A stretch of 64,000 nt of DNA from Sphingobium sp. AS12 (lineage in GTDB: Bacteria > Pseudomonadota > Alphaproteobacteria > Sphingomonadales > Sphingomonadaceae): assembly GCF_019097845.1 (NCBI RefSeq), contig NZ_JAHRGM010000020.1:1-64000 (forward strand), read 5' to 3'. Below, piece by piece: positions 1 through 8,818 of the stretch. The notes beneath the pieces were generated by a model. That model saw only the letters and a program-made list of their open reading frames with translations, was not told the DNA's origin and did no database searches. The translations under genes were made by a program, and so were the position numbers. The number at the start of each line of letters is the position of its first letter. Position 1 is the stretch's first letter.

Positions 1-1213
1 CAGCCTTGAAATCGATGGCTTCGAGAAGCAGCGGCGTCAATTTGCGCAGCCGGCTCCACTGGTCCGCCGCCCGCAGCAAGGGGTTCTCGCCCGCAAGACT
101 GGCGATGGTGCGGGCTTCGCCGCGTGCGCGGAGCAGCTTGTCCCAGCCCACTGCTGCATCGACCGCGACGAAGCCATCAATCCCGCTTTCCTGTGCTTCC
201 TCCAGCGCAGCGACCATGCGATCGAACAGCCGCATGATGCGTCCGACATCGCGCGTGGTTGCCGCGTAGCTTTTCTTTTGCTTGTTGTTGCCGCGCGTAA
301 AGCTGCCGCCGATAATGCGATCGGCCATGTCGAGCGCGGCGTCGATCAGTTTTGCCTCCTGGTCGAGGATCATCGCCGCAAGCGTAGCGCGCCGACGCGA
401 CGGTGTATAGCGACTGATAAGCTGCGCAGAGGAGGCACGACCCTCGCGGACGAGCTGGCGAAGCCGATCGGGATGGATCGCGTCGCCGATCGCGACGGGC
501 AGCCCGATGTCGCGCACGCGCGCCAGTCGGTCAAGCAACCCGCGCACATTGTCCGGCGTCGGGGCGGTGGTAATCTCGCGCAGCCAGGCGAGCGGCGTCA
601 GCCCGGTCTGCGGATCGACGACCAGCACAGCATCGAGCTTGGCCAGGCTGTCGGCGGATACACCAACGAGCAGGGCGTCGTAGGCACGCAGTCGCGCGCG
701 GGCGCGACCGGCGATTCCGGCACGCTCGATCACCGACGGCGATGGCAGCGTGATACACGACGCCCGAAGCGCTTCGGTGATACCGATCACAATGGGCACC
801 CCGCGATCGGTCGACCATGCTGCTTTGGCCCCGGCCTCGATCAGCAAAGGCAGGTCGGCATTGGTCGGCTGTCGCAATCCGAGCGCCGCCTCGGCGTCGC
901 GTACGTGAACAGACGCGGTGGCGGGGCGTGCCGCGTAGCGGTCGAACGCCGAAGCGAAGACGCCAATCTGTTCACCCATAAAGGCGACAAGGTGTTCGGG
1001 CGCGCCCTCCTCGAGCGTGAAGCCGAACCCGGGATGGCGAAGCAGCGCAAACTGCACCGCGAAGCCGAGCCGGTTTGTGTCGCCACGCTTGGCCACGACG
1101 GAAACGAGGTCGCGCGGCGACAACATATAGTGCCGCGCGAGATCCTCGCGGGTCTCGGGCACGCCGAACAGCGCACGCCGTTCGGCATCAGTGAGGAGGT
1201 CGCGTCGTGCCAT
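1..1213 (-). CDS. tnpA: Tn3-family transposase TnpA, N-terminal part (cut by window edge)
   Basis: The first 404 residues of a Tn3-type DDE transposase. The start codon is ATG at 1213 and the frame stays open to the window edge, so the catalytic C-terminal half lies outside. The N-terminus (MARRDLLTDAERRALFGVPE) and the region after it look like the DUF4158 DNA-binding domain of this family, which recognises the terminal inverted repeats. It is divergent from the serine resolvase at 1351 with 137 bp between, the classic tnpA-res-tnpR layout. The family assignment is clear; whether the transposon is complete cannot be judged here. Confidence 0.9.
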   Translation of the reverse strand, partial: MARRDLLTDAERRALFGVPETREDLARHYMLSPRDLVSVVAKRGDTNRLGFAVQFALLRHPGFGFTLEEGAPEHLVAFMGEQIGVFASAFDRYAARPATASVHVRDAEAALGLRQPTNADLPLLIEAGAKAAWSTDRGVPIVIGITEALRASCITLPSPSVIERAGIAGRARARLRAYDALLVGVSADSLAKLDAVLVVDPQTGLTPLAWLREITTAPTPDNVRGLLDRLARVRDIGLPVAIGDAIHPDRLRQLVREGRASSAQLISRYTPSRRRATLAAMILDQEAKLIDAALDMADRIIGGSFTRGNNKQKKSYAATTRDVGRIMRLFDRMVAALEEAQESGIDGFVAVDAAVGWDKLLRARGEARTIASLAGENPLLRAADQWSRLRKLTPLLLEAIDFKA

Positions 1214-1350
1214 GGTGAAATCCGTCCACAAAAGGGTGAAAATAATCGTGGACATACGGTCTTAATGAGACGTAGTCTCTGGACGGTTTTGGGTGGTGTC
1301 GCGCAGCCTCGGCGTCGACGTCCCTAGACCGGACGTTTGGGAGACGGTGG
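1214..1350. promoter_or_regulatory. Probable res site and divergent promoters of tnpA/tnpR
   Basis: Short spacer between transposase and resolvase. It contains an inverted pair GTCCAC/GTGGAC, several further GGAC half-sites, and a palindrome GAGAC-GTA-GTCTC at 1267-1279. Serine resolvases bind three inverted-repeat subsites in exactly this position. The subsite boundaries are my inference. Confidence 0.5.
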
Positions 1351-1923
1351 TTGAGCGGCATATTGGGCTACGCGCGCGTGAGTACCGGCGACCAGGATGT
1401 CGCCGGGCAGACGATGCGTCTCGAACAGGCGGGTGCGATCAAGGTGTTTACCGACGTGCGATCGGGCAAGTCGATGGACCGACCCGGATTGGCCGAACTG
1501 CTCGCGTACGCGCGCGCCGGCGACACGCTGGCGGTCGTCCGCCTTGACCGACTCGGTCGTTCGCTCGGCGAACTATTGACCGTCGTGACAGCCCTGAAGG
1601 AGCGCGGCATCGCGCTGCTTAGCCTCGAGGAGAAGCTCGACACCTCGTCGGCGGCAGGCGAACTTGTGTTCCACGTCTTCGGCTCGATCGCGCATTTTGA
1701 GCGGCGGCTGATCGCCGAGCGGACGAAGGACGGTATCGCCGCGGCGCGGGCCAAGGGCAAGTTACCGGGCCGCCCGCCGTTGGACCCTGAAAAGGCGAAA
1801 GCCGCCCTCAACCTGGTCGTGGAGGGAATGTCGCCAACCCATGCTGCGCGCCAGCTCGGCCTTGGCCGTGCTACCGTTTATCGGGAAATGGCGCTCGCTG
1901 GCGTCCGGCGCACTGCCCCCTGA
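1351..1923 (+). CDS. tnpR: Tn3-type serine resolvase (site-specific recombinase)
   Basis: A 190-residue serine recombinase that would resolve transposition cointegrates at the adjacent res site. The N-terminal catalytic domain carries YARVSTGDQD with the nucleophile serine at residue 11, followed by the arginine-rich RLDRLGRSLGEL. A C-terminal helix-turn-helix reads AARQLGLGRATVYREM. The length fits the family. The best start is a TTG at 1351; no ATG lies nearby in frame. Divergent from tnpA, as in many Tn3 relatives. Confidence 0.9.
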   Translation: MSGILGYARVSTGDQDVAGQTMRLEQAGAIKVFTDVRSGKSMDRPGLAELLAYARAGDTLAVVRLDRLGRSLGELLTVVTALKERGIALLSLEEKLDTSSAAGELVFHVFGSIAHFERRLIAERTKDGIAAARAKGKLPGRPPLDPEKAKAALNLVVEGMSPTHAARQLGLGRATVYREMALAGVRRTAP

Positions 1924-1957
1924 GCGGTGTTCGCCATCCGTTCGTACTTAGGGTAAT

Positions 1958-1972
1958 TCAGATAACATCTGA
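1958..1972. repeat. 15-bp palindrome downstream of resolvase
   Basis: TCAGAT-AAC-ATCTGA is a perfect inverted repeat with 6-bp arms in the spacer between tnpR and the efflux operon. Its role is unknown; an operator or recombinase half-sites are possible. Confidence 0.35.
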
Positions 1973-2025
1973 TGCGATGACCTCTGATACCGTAAACTTC
2001 GGGAGGAGCGTTGGCGGGATCGACT

Positions 2026-2041
2026 GTCAGGTCTTCGTCAG
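2026..2041 (+). promoter_or_regulatory. Putative response-regulator box 1 (GTCAG-N6-GTCAG), efflux operon
   Basis: GTCAG at 2026-2030 and again at 2037-2041, an 11-bp direct repeat like those bound by OmpR/PhoB-type dimers. The same pattern stands before four other units of this island (7858, 10828, 12281, 12345). Here it is only 22 bp from the start codon, closer than in the others. Confidence 0.6.
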
Positions 2042-2042
2042 A

Positions 2043-2062
2043 ACTCCCGGCTAGCCGGGAGT
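2043..2062. promoter_or_regulatory. Perfect 20-bp palindrome covering the ribosome binding site of the efflux adaptor
   Basis: The arms ACTCCCGGCT and AGCCGGGAGT are exact reverse complements and end one base before the ATG at 2064. The right arm contains the only plausible Shine-Dalgarno sequence (GGGAG). In RNA this would fold into a very stable hairpin that hides the ribosome binding site; in DNA it could be an operator. Confidence 0.55.
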
Positions 2063-2063
2063 C

Positions 2064-3176
2064 ATGGATAGACGACAGACATATGCCGTTGGCGGCGCTT
2101 TAGCAGTTGCTCTTGTGAGCGGGCTTTTCTGGCTGAATCACACGCCTGCGCCACCTGATGCCCCGCCACCCCGCGCCGCTTCGACGCAAAAGGGTCAGAC
2201 TATCCTGGCCGTCCCGGCAGCACAGGCACGGCAATTGGGTATCCAGGTGCAGGCCGCTCTATCGGCTACCGAGGTACCCCTTGCCGATCTCCCCGCGATG
2301 ATTGCGCCACCGCCAGGCGCACGGGTCGCCGTCGCGGCATCCCTCCCCGGCGTCGTAATGCGAACGATGGTCGTAGAAGGCGACAGCGTGCGCCGGGGTC
2401 AGGCATTGGCGGTAATCTCGAGCCCCGATGTCCTGAGCCTGAGCGGCGATCTGACGCGTGCGGGCGCGCGACTGGGTGTGGCCCAGTCTAACGCCGGTCG
2501 CCTCTCCCAGCTTGACCGCGAGGGAATCATCGCTGGCGCCCGTGCCGACGAGGCGCGCGCCCTGGCCATGGAAGCGCGTGCGGATGTCGCCGAAAAATCG
2601 CGCATCCTGCGGTTGGTCAACGGACATGGCGGCAGCGGCACCTACACACTGGTTGCCCCGATCGCAGGCCGGGTAACCGGCGCGACCATCCAGGCTGGCA
2701 GTCCCGTCGATGGCACCACCGCGCCTTATGTCATCGATGCCGTCGACCGCTATGAAGTGGAGGCACAGCTTCCCGAGCGGCTGGTGGGGACGATCCGTCC
2801 CGGCCTGTCGATTCGCCTCGGCGCCTTACGCGGCGTGGTGACGGCCGTTGGCACGACGGTAGATCCCGCAACCCGATCGGCAATGTTGAAGGCGACTTTG
2901 CCGCCAGGTTCTCCCGTCATCGCTGGCCGCGCGACCAGCATCTCGGTCTTTGGACCTGCCCCGGCCGGGGCTGTCGATGTTCCATTCTCGGCCGTCACAA
3001 AGCTCGACGGCCAAGATATTGTGTTCGTCTCAACTGCGAGCGGCTTTGCGCCCCGTAAAGTCGTGGCCGGGGGTTCGAGTGGCGGCATGACCCTGCTGCT
3101 CTCCGGCATCCGCCCTGGCGAGCGCGTCGTCACCGCCGGCACGAGCGCGCTCAAGGCGCTGGCGCAGGCACGCTGA
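2064..3176 (+). CDS. RND efflux periplasmic adaptor (CzcB/CusB-type membrane fusion protein)
   Basis: A 370-residue HlyD/CzcB-family adaptor linking an inner-membrane RND pump to an outer-membrane channel. A membrane anchor or signal sequence lies at about residues 8-26, followed by a Pro/Ala-rich linker. The barrel-sandwich (lipoyl-like) half is visible around GVVMRTMVVEGDSVRRGQAL, then a short helical hairpin, then the second lipoyl half (YTLVAPIAGRVTGATIQAG) and beta-barrel and membrane-proximal domains. The stop overlaps the start of the pump gene (TGATG). It has no His-rich metal-binding N-terminus, so the substrate is not evident from this protein. Confidence 0.88.
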   Translation: MDRRQTYAVGGALAVALVSGLFWLNHTPAPPDAPPPRAASTQKGQTILAVPAAQARQLGIQVQAALSATEVPLADLPAMIAPPPGARVAVAASLPGVVMRTMVVEGDSVRRGQALAVISSPDVLSLSGDLTRAGARLGVAQSNAGRLSQLDREGIIAGARADEARALAMEARADVAEKSRILRLVNGHGGSGTYTLVAPIAGRVTGATIQAGSPVDGTTAPYVIDAVDRYEVEAQLPERLVGTIRPGLSIRLGALRGVVTAVGTTVDPATRSAMLKATLPPGSPVIAGRATSISVFGPAPAGAVDVPFSAVTKLDGQDIVFVSTASGFAPRKVVAGGSSGGMTLLLSGIRPGERVVTAGTSALKALAQAR

Positions 3177-6100
3177 TGCTGCGGTCCCTCGTCGCGCAGG
3201 CACTTTCCTATCGCCTGTTGGTCATCGCCCTGTCCATCGTCGTGGCCGGTCTCGGCGCATGGGCCTTTGTCACGCTGCCGGTCGATGCCTATCCCAATAT
3301 CGCGCAGACCCAGGTCAAGCTGATCCTCAAGGCGCCCGGCATGACGCCTGAAGAGGTTGAGAGCCGCGTCATCGCGCCGATCGAGATGGAGATGCTGGGC
3401 ATCCCCAAACAGGCGATCCTACGTTCAACCGCCAAATATGCGATTGCCGACATCACGATCGATTTCGTCGATGGCACAGACATCTACTGGGCACGCCAGC
3501 AAGTGTCGGAGCGACTGACCGGCGTTTTGGGCGATATGCCAGCATCGGTTAGCGGTGGCCTCGCACCCATCTCAACGCCGCTGTCCGACGTCTATATGTT
3601 CACGATCGAGGGGCCGCAGACGCTCCAGCAGAAGCGCGAACTGCTGGACTGGACGATCCGGCCTGCGCTGCGCACTGTACCCGGCGTCGCCGACGTCAAT
3701 TCACTGGGCGGTTTTGTCCGCACCTTCGAAGTGCGTCCCGACCCGATTGCGCTGGCCAGCGCGAAGCTGTCGATCACGGACCTGCGCACCGCCATCGAAA
3801 GCGGCGACCGCAATGACGGTGCCGGGCGCCTGACATCAGGCGAGGAATCGCTCATAATCCGTGCCGTCGGCGCGATCCAGTCGGTCGAGGATTTGCAGGC
3901 GCTTGTGATCGCCAGCCGCGACGGGCGCATCGTTCGCCTTTCCGACGTGGCGACGATAAGCAGCGGCAGCCTCACCCGCTATGGCGCGGTCAGCAAGAAT
4001 GGCCGGGATGAAGCGGTCGAAGGGTTGGTCATCGCGCTGCGCGGCGCCGATGCCCGGCAGGTCGTCGATGGCGTGCGTGCGCGCTTGGCCGAGGTTGAGA
4101 AAGGCCTGCCCGCAGGCACGCATATCGACGTATTCTATGACCGGTCAGACCTCATCAGCCACGCGGTCGGGACGGTCGAGGAAGCGCTGCTCGAAGCCAC
4201 GATCCTGGTCATCGTCCTCCTGATCCTGTTTCTGGGTGACTGGCGGGCAGCGGCGATTGTCGCAGTGACATTGCCCATGGCAGCGCTCATCACCTTCCTC
4301 TTCATGCAAGGCATGGGTCTGTCGGCCAATCTGATGAGCCTTGGCGGTCTGGCGATCGCCATCGGTATGCTGGTCGACGGCGCGGTCGTCGTCGTGGAAA
4401 ATATCGTCGAGCGGCTGGGACATGAACAGGAGGCAGGCCATCCGCGCCTGAACCTGATCTTTCGCGCGACGAGCGATGTCGTCGTGCCGGTATCGGCGGG
4501 CATAATCATCATTGCCCTTGTTTTCCTGCCCCTGCTCGCGCTGCAAGGCCTGGAGGGCAAGCTGTTCGCGCCTGTCGCGCTGACCATCGTGTTCGCGCTG
4601 GCCGGCTCATTGCTGCTTGCCCTGACGCTCGTGCCGGTGCTTGCCTCATTCGGCCTCAAAAGCGGCCATCACGGCGAGCCGTGGATCATGCGCAAGCTCG
4701 CACCCCGCTACCATGCACTGCTCACGGCAGCGTTCCAACGCAAGCGACTGGTCTATTCACTATCCGCGGCGGGCCTGGTCATTGCCGCTGTCGCTTATGG
4801 CGCGGTGGGCAAGGCTTTTATGCCAACGATGGATGAAGGGTCGGTCATCGTCCAGTTGACCAAGCTGCCTTCGATCAATCTCGCCCAGTCGGTCGAAAAC
4901 GACAAGGCCGTGCAGCGCGCGCTGCTTACGGTGCCCGAGGTGCAGGACGTAATCGCCCGCGTCGGATCGGATGAAATTGGACTCGATCCGATGGGTCCGA
5001 ATGAAACCGACAGCTTCGTGCGCTTGAAACCACGATCAGAATGGCGCGGCGACAAGGACTTCGTCCTCGCCGAGATGCGCAAGGCGCTGGCCGGCATGCC
5101 CGGCATCCAGCCCAGCTTCACCCAGCCGATCGAGATGCGGGTTTCGGAAATGCTGACCGGCGCGCGGGGTGATCTCGCGGTCAAGATCTTCGGCCCGGAC
5201 AGCGCCACGCTTTCCGATCTCGCAGGCCGAGTGCAGCGGACCCTGTCTGGCGTGCGCGGCGCGTCAGAAGTCATGACCGTGGCCAACGATCGGGTCGACT
5301 ATCTGCAACTCAACATCGATCGCGCCGCAGCCGGACGGTTCGGCATGCCGGTGGCCGAGATGCAGGACATGCTGCGCGCGCAGGTCGAAGGCGTTCATGC
5401 CGGTATCGTAGCGGAAGGCCAGAAGCGCATTCCGATCCTGATCCGCGGCGATGAAAGCCTCCGCGCCGATCCCGCCCGCTTTGCCGACCTGCAACTGCGC
5501 ACGCCCGACGGCACGCTGGCGCGGGTCAGCGACATGGCGCAGGTCGAGCGCACCCAGGGACCCGTGAAGCTCGACCATGAGAATGGCTCCCGCTTCGCCC
5601 TGGTGCAGGCCTTCGTTTCAGGCCGCGATCTGGTGGGCTATGTCGATGAGGCCAAGGCGGCCGTGGCGGCAAAGATCATACTGCCTGCGGGTTACCATGT
5701 GGTGTGGGGCGGCCAGTTCGAGAACCAGCAGCGTGCATCCGCGCGGCTGATGCTGGTGATTCCCATCGCCCTGCTGCTGATCTTCTTCGTCCTGCTGGCG
5801 ACGCTGCGGTCGCTGCGTGCCTCCGTCATCATCTTGCTCAACATTCCCTTTGCGATGGTCGGCGGCCTCGTGTCGCTCTGGGCATCGGGCGAATATCTCT
5901 CGGTCCCCGCCTCGGTTGGCTTCATCGCATTGCTTGGTATTGCCGTCCTCAACGGCCTCGTGCTCGTCGCCTATTTCCGACAATTGCGGGAGGAAGGGTC
6001 GAGTCTTGCCGACGCGGTGCGACTGGGCGCCGAACGCCGGCTTCGACCCGTTCTGATGACGGCCAGCATCACTGCCTTCGGTTTGGTGCCGCTGCTGTTC

Positions 6101-6247
6101 GCGAGTGGTCCCGGCTCCGAGATCCAGAAACCGCTCGCGATTGTGGTGATCGGCGGGCTGATCACCTCCACCTTGTTGACGCTGGTCCTCCTGCCGATCC
6201 TGTTCGAGCGCTTTGGCGAAAGCCGTGAGGAGGCTGCAAATGACTGA
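3176..6247 (+). CDS. czcA: Heavy-metal RND efflux pump, CzcA/CusA family
   Basis: A 1023-residue inner-membrane proton-driven metal exporter of normal length. The N-terminal transmembrane segment is at about 12-32, and two large periplasmic loops with porter domains each follow the first helix of a half. The TM4 proton-relay segment reads AIGMLVDGAVVVVEN with D401 and E408. The earlier aspartate found in the DFG motif of C. metallidurans CzcA is absent here (AIG), as in CusA-type pumps. This mixed motif makes the metal specificity uncertain. Translationally coupled to the adaptor upstream and to the DUF3240 gene downstream. Confidence 0.93.
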   Translation: MLRSLVAQALSYRLLVIALSIVVAGLGAWAFVTLPVDAYPNIAQTQVKLILKAPGMTPEEVESRVIAPIEMEMLGIPKQAILRSTAKYAIADITIDFVDGTDIYWARQQVSERLTGVLGDMPASVSGGLAPISTPLSDVYMFTIEGPQTLQQKRELLDWTIRPALRTVPGVADVNSLGGFVRTFEVRPDPIALASAKLSITDLRTAIESGDRNDGAGRLTSGEESLIIRAVGAIQSVEDLQALVIASRDGRIVRLSDVATISSGSLTRYGAVSKNGRDEAVEGLVIALRGADARQVVDGVRARLAEVEKGLPAGTHIDVFYDRSDLISHAVGTVEEALLEATILVIVLLILFLGDWRAAAIVAVTLPMAALITFLFMQGMGLSANLMSLGGLAIAIGMLVDGAVVVVENIVERLGHEQEAGHPRLNLIFRATSDVVVPVSAGIIIIALVFLPLLALQGLEGKLFAPVALTIVFALAGSLLLALTLVPVLASFGLKSGHHGEPWIMRKLAPRYHALLTAAFQRKRLVYSLSAAGLVIAAVAYGAVGKAFMPTMDEGSVIVQLTKLPSINLAQSVENDKAVQRALLTVPEVQDVIARVGSDEIGLDPMGPNETDSFVRLKPRSEWRGDKDFVLAEMRKALAGMPGIQPSFTQPIEMRVSEMLTGARGDLAVKIFGPDSATLSDLAGRVQRTLSGVRGASEVMTVANDRVDYLQLNIDRAAAGRFGMPVAEMQDMLRAQVEGVHAGIVAEGQKRIPILIRGDESLRADPARFADLQLRTPDGTLARVSDMAQVERTQGPVKLDHENGSRFALVQAFVSGRDLVGYVDEAKAAVAAKIILPAGYHVVWGGQFENQQRASARLMLVIPIALLLIFFVLLATLRSLRASVIILLNIPFAMVGGLVSLWASGEYLSVPASVGFIALLGIAVLNGLVLVAYFRQLREEGSSLADAVRLGAERRLRPVLMTASITAFGLVPLLFASGPGSEIQKPLAIVVIGGLITSTLLTLVLLPILFERFGESREEAAND

Positions 6248-6539
6248 CGTTCTGCTCACCATACACTGCGCAGCCGGGGATACGGAAGGCCTGATCGAGG
6301 CAATCCGCACGACCAGCCGGGCACCTCTGCATGTTCGTGCAGAGACCGTGCATGGCCGCGACTTTGGCGATGCCAAGACTTCGGAACAGGTCACCGCCAC
6401 ACTGAAGCGCTCCGCCATCGAACTGGTCGAGCTTGCTACCGCAATCGATGCCATTTTGGAGGCCATTGGCAAGGCGAAACGCCGGTCTCCGGTGCGCTGG
6501 TATCAGACACCCGTCATGGCGCGAGGAAGAATAGTATGA
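6240..6539 (+). CDS. DUF3240-type small protein of metal efflux operons
   Basis: A 99-residue protein starting with ATG at 6240, overlapping the pump gene by 8 bp and ending inside the start of the TolC-like gene. It resembles DUF3240, a PII-like small protein often found in Czc/Cus-type operons (MTDVLLTIHCAAGDTEGLIE at the start, a central segment about thiol- and acid-free, a C-terminal VRWYQTPV). No signal peptide, so it is cytoplasmic. Its function is unknown; a regulatory or metal-sensing role for the pump is plausible from its conserved position. Confidence 0.75.
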   Translation: MTDVLLTIHCAAGDTEGLIEAIRTTSRAPLHVRAETVHGRDFGDAKTSEQVTATLKRSAIELVELATAIDAILEAIGKAKRRSPVRWYQTPVMARGRIV

Positions 6540-7777
6540 AAGCCATCACCCTAGCTCTGGCCGCCTTTACCTGCCTGACCCCTGTCGCCGCGTTCGCGCA
6601 GCGCGCAGACCTGCCGCCGGAGGCGCAGGTGATCGCAATCCTCGACAATCACCCGACAGTTTCGGCCGCTGGTGAGCGCGTTGGCGCGGCCAAAGCGCAG
6701 GATGATATGCTCCGTCGTGGCCCGCATGAGGTGACGGTGACCGGCAGCTACATCCGCCGGACGGTGGATCGCGAAGGTGGTTATGATGAGTTCGATACTA
6801 CGATCGGGCGCGCATTCCGCCTGCCGGGTAAGGCCGCGCTCGATCGAAAGGCAGGCGCGCTGGGCATTGAAGTCGCCGAAAACCGCGCTGAGGATGTCCG
6901 TCACCAGGCCGCGCTGACGCTGTCCGCGCTATGGTATGACTGGCTGACTGCGGCCGCTCTACATCGCAACGACATGGGAACGGTGAGCGTGCTGGAAACG
7001 TCGGTTCAGGCGGTGCGCCGACGGCGCCAGCTGCGCGATGCGGCCGATCTCGACATCGACCAGGCGAACGCTGCCCTGGCGCAGGCGCGCGGACAAGCCG
7101 CGGGATCGCTCGCTAGTCGGGAGCAGGCACGGGCCATGTTGGCCGCGACCTTCCCCGACCTGCCCCTGCCTGTCGAACCACCCGTCCTGGGCGCGCCCGA
7201 ACTCCCAGCCCAACCGCTGGCGACTATGCGAGCGTTGGTTATCGAACGCAGTCATGAGCTTCGTGCCGCGGACCGCGAGGCGCAGCGGCTTGGCATTGTG
7301 TCGCAACGCGTCCGTGCAGATCGCATCGCCGACCCCACTTTCGGCGTCCGGCTGTTTAGCGAGCGCAGCGGCATGGAACGCGGCGCAGGTCTTGTTGCCT
7401 CCATACCTCTGGGCGGCGGATATCGCAGGGCAGCTGCCGATCAGGCAAGCGCAGAAGCCAATGCCGCGCGGTTCGATCTGTCCAACGTCCAACGCATGGT
7501 CGAAGCGACAGCCGATGCCGACCTTTCGAACGCTCGCACACGCATGGACGTGTGGCGTGGCATGGCCGACGCCGCAGACAGCAGCCTAGCGGCAGCCGCC
7601 AGAACACAGCGGGGTCAATTGCTCGGAGCCGTCGATCTTTCTGACATGCTGTACGCGCGTCGGCAGGCGCATGATGCACAGCGCGCCGAGATCGAAGCGC
7701 GCGGCGAAGCGGTGCGGGCCATCACGAAATTGCAAATCGATTCGCACAGCATTTGGGTCACGCCTGGCGATAGCTGA
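6536..7777 (+). CDS. Outer-membrane efflux channel, TolC family (CzcC-like)
   Basis: A 413-residue TolC-family channel that completes the tripartite pump. A signal peptide is clear at residues 1-21, with a cut after AFA. Two long alpha-helical repeats with many Ala/Arg/Gln residues follow, as expected for the trimeric periplasmic tunnel. It overlaps the DUF3240 gene by four bases (ATGA). Order adaptor-pump-DUF3240-channel differs from the common C-B-A order, but the set is complete. Confidence 0.87.
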   Translation: MKAITLALAAFTCLTPVAAFAQRADLPPEAQVIAILDNHPTVSAAGERVGAAKAQDDMLRRGPHEVTVTGSYIRRTVDREGGYDEFDTTIGRAFRLPGKAALDRKAGALGIEVAENRAEDVRHQAALTLSALWYDWLTAAALHRNDMGTVSVLETSVQAVRRRRQLRDAADLDIDQANAALAQARGQAAGSLASREQARAMLAATFPDLPLPVEPPVLGAPELPAQPLATMRALVIERSHELRAADREAQRLGIVSQRVRADRIADPTFGVRLFSERSGMERGAGLVASIPLGGGYRRAAADQASAEANAARFDLSNVQRMVEATADADLSNARTRMDVWRGMADAADSSLAAAARTQRGQLLGAVDLSDMLYARRQAHDAQRAEIEARGEAVRAITKLQIDSHSIWVTPGDS

Positions 7778-7857
7778 ACAGTGCCTATGAACCGTCCGGT
7801 AACTTCGGACAGCTTGGTCAGCTGCCCCGATGGCCAATCCCAGAATATGCGGATCCT

Positions 7858-7873
7858 GTCAGCTTTTGGTCAG
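7858..7873 (+). promoter_or_regulatory. Putative response-regulator box 2 (GTCAG-N6-GTCAG), PepSY/two-component operon
   Basis: GTCAG at 7858-7862 and 7869-7873, 61 bp before the PepSY start at 7935. Same 11-bp spacing as the other boxes of the island, consistent with autoregulation of the two-component system encoded in this operon. Confidence 0.6.
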
Positions 7874-7934
7874 CGATCCGGTGCATCGTTCAAATAGGGG
7901 CTGATCGACAGCATCCAGATGTAGGATAAATGCC

Positions 7935-8219
7935 ATGAGCGGCGGCTCGAACCTGTTGAAGATCCTCGGCGCGAGCGCAGCGCTCATGGCCACGACGGTG
8001 GCATCGGCGGCCCCCGTTTGTACGGCGCAGCCGCAGGCGCGCTGGATGTCGCAAGCACAGATGCGCGAGCGGATTACGCGGATGGGATACCAGAAGGTAA
8101 AACTCTTCCAGGTGTCCGGAAGCTGTTACGAAGTGTATGCCCGCACCCGCGATGGTCGCCGCGCCGAGGTCTATTTCAACCCATTGACGGGTGCGATCGT
8201 CCAGAATGACATCGGGTGA
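7935..8219 (+). CDS. Secreted PepSY-domain protein (copy 1)
   Basis: A 94-residue protein with a signal peptide (cut near AAP at about residue 25) and a PepSY-like domain. Two cysteines (in APVC and in the SGSCYE motif) could form a disulfide in the periplasm. The C-terminal half (VSGSCYE, RAEVYFNP, TGAIVQND) is nearly the same as in the protein at 12423. First gene of an operon with cytochrome b561 and the two-component system. PepSY domains next to sensor kinases often act as periplasmic modulators; that role is inferred here. Confidence 0.8.
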   Translation: MSGGSNLLKILGASAALMATTVASAAPVCTAQPQARWMSQAQMRERITRMGYQKVKLFQVSGSCYEVYARTRDGRRAEVYFNPLTGAIVQNDIG

Positions 8220-8818
8220 TGACCATGATCGCACCCTCCCCTACAAGCGCACACGCACAATTCCCCAAGATGATAAGGGTCTGGGACCCATTGGTCCGCA
8301 TTTTTCACTGGACCGTGGCGTTTGGGGTCATTGCAAATCTGACGGTCCTGCGGCATGTCGAGAATCTTCACATCTATCTTGGATATACGATGGTCGTGGC
8401 CCTTGTGGTCCGGCTCGCCTGGGGCTTCGTTGGAAGCAAGCACGCCCGCTTCATCGATTTTGTCCCCGGACCACGGCGTCTGATCGGATATCTCAAGGCG
8501 CTGATCCATCGCCGGGAGCAGCGTCATATAAGCCACAACCCGGCAGGGGCCGTCATGATGCTGGCGCTGATGGCGCTGATCGCCATGATGGGACTGACTG
8601 GCTGGATGATGGGCACCGACCGTTTCTGGGGCGTTGCCTGGGTTGAGGAAGCACATGAGACCATTGCCAACCTGATCATTGCGGCGGCCTTCCTCCACGT
8701 TGCTGCGGCCATCGTGGAAAGCTTTCGTCACCGCGAAAATCTGCCATGGTCGATGGTAACGGGCAAGAAAAGAGCGGCAAGCGGAACGGACGTCGATCAT
8801 GCGCATATTATTAGTTGA
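8219..8818 (+). CDS. Cytochrome b561-family diheme membrane protein
   Basis: About 199 residues with four predicted membrane helices and well-placed histidines for two b-type hemes: IFHWTVAFG, the ENLHIYLGY segment, EEAHETIANL and AAFLHVAAA. It resembles the Ni/Fe-hydrogenase cytochrome b subunit / b561 family that moves electrons across the inner membrane. ATG at 8219 overlaps the PepSY stop; an ATG at 8225 is an alternative. Its 3' end overlaps the response regulator. In this context it may serve metal or iron reduction, but that is inference. Confidence 0.82.
   Translation: MTMIAPSPTSAHAQFPKMIRVWDPLVRIFHWTVAFGVIANLTVLRHVENLHIYLGYTMVVALVVRLAWGFVGSKHARFIDFVPGPRRLIGYLKALIHRREQRHISHNPAGAVMMLALMALIAMMGLTGWMMGTDRFWGVAWVEEAHETIANLIIAAAFLHVAAAIVESFRHRENLPWSMVTGKKRAASGTDVDHAHIIS

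Noticed and set aside
278..1327. 349-residue open frame on the plus strand
   Set aside because: Antisense to the Tn3 transposase, whose protein has clear family features; the plus-strand product is Arg/Gly/His-rich shadow sequence.
5618..6472. 284-residue open frame on the minus strand
   Set aside because: Lies opposite the end of the efflux pump gene and the DUF3240 gene; Gln/His-rich composition typical of a shadow frame.
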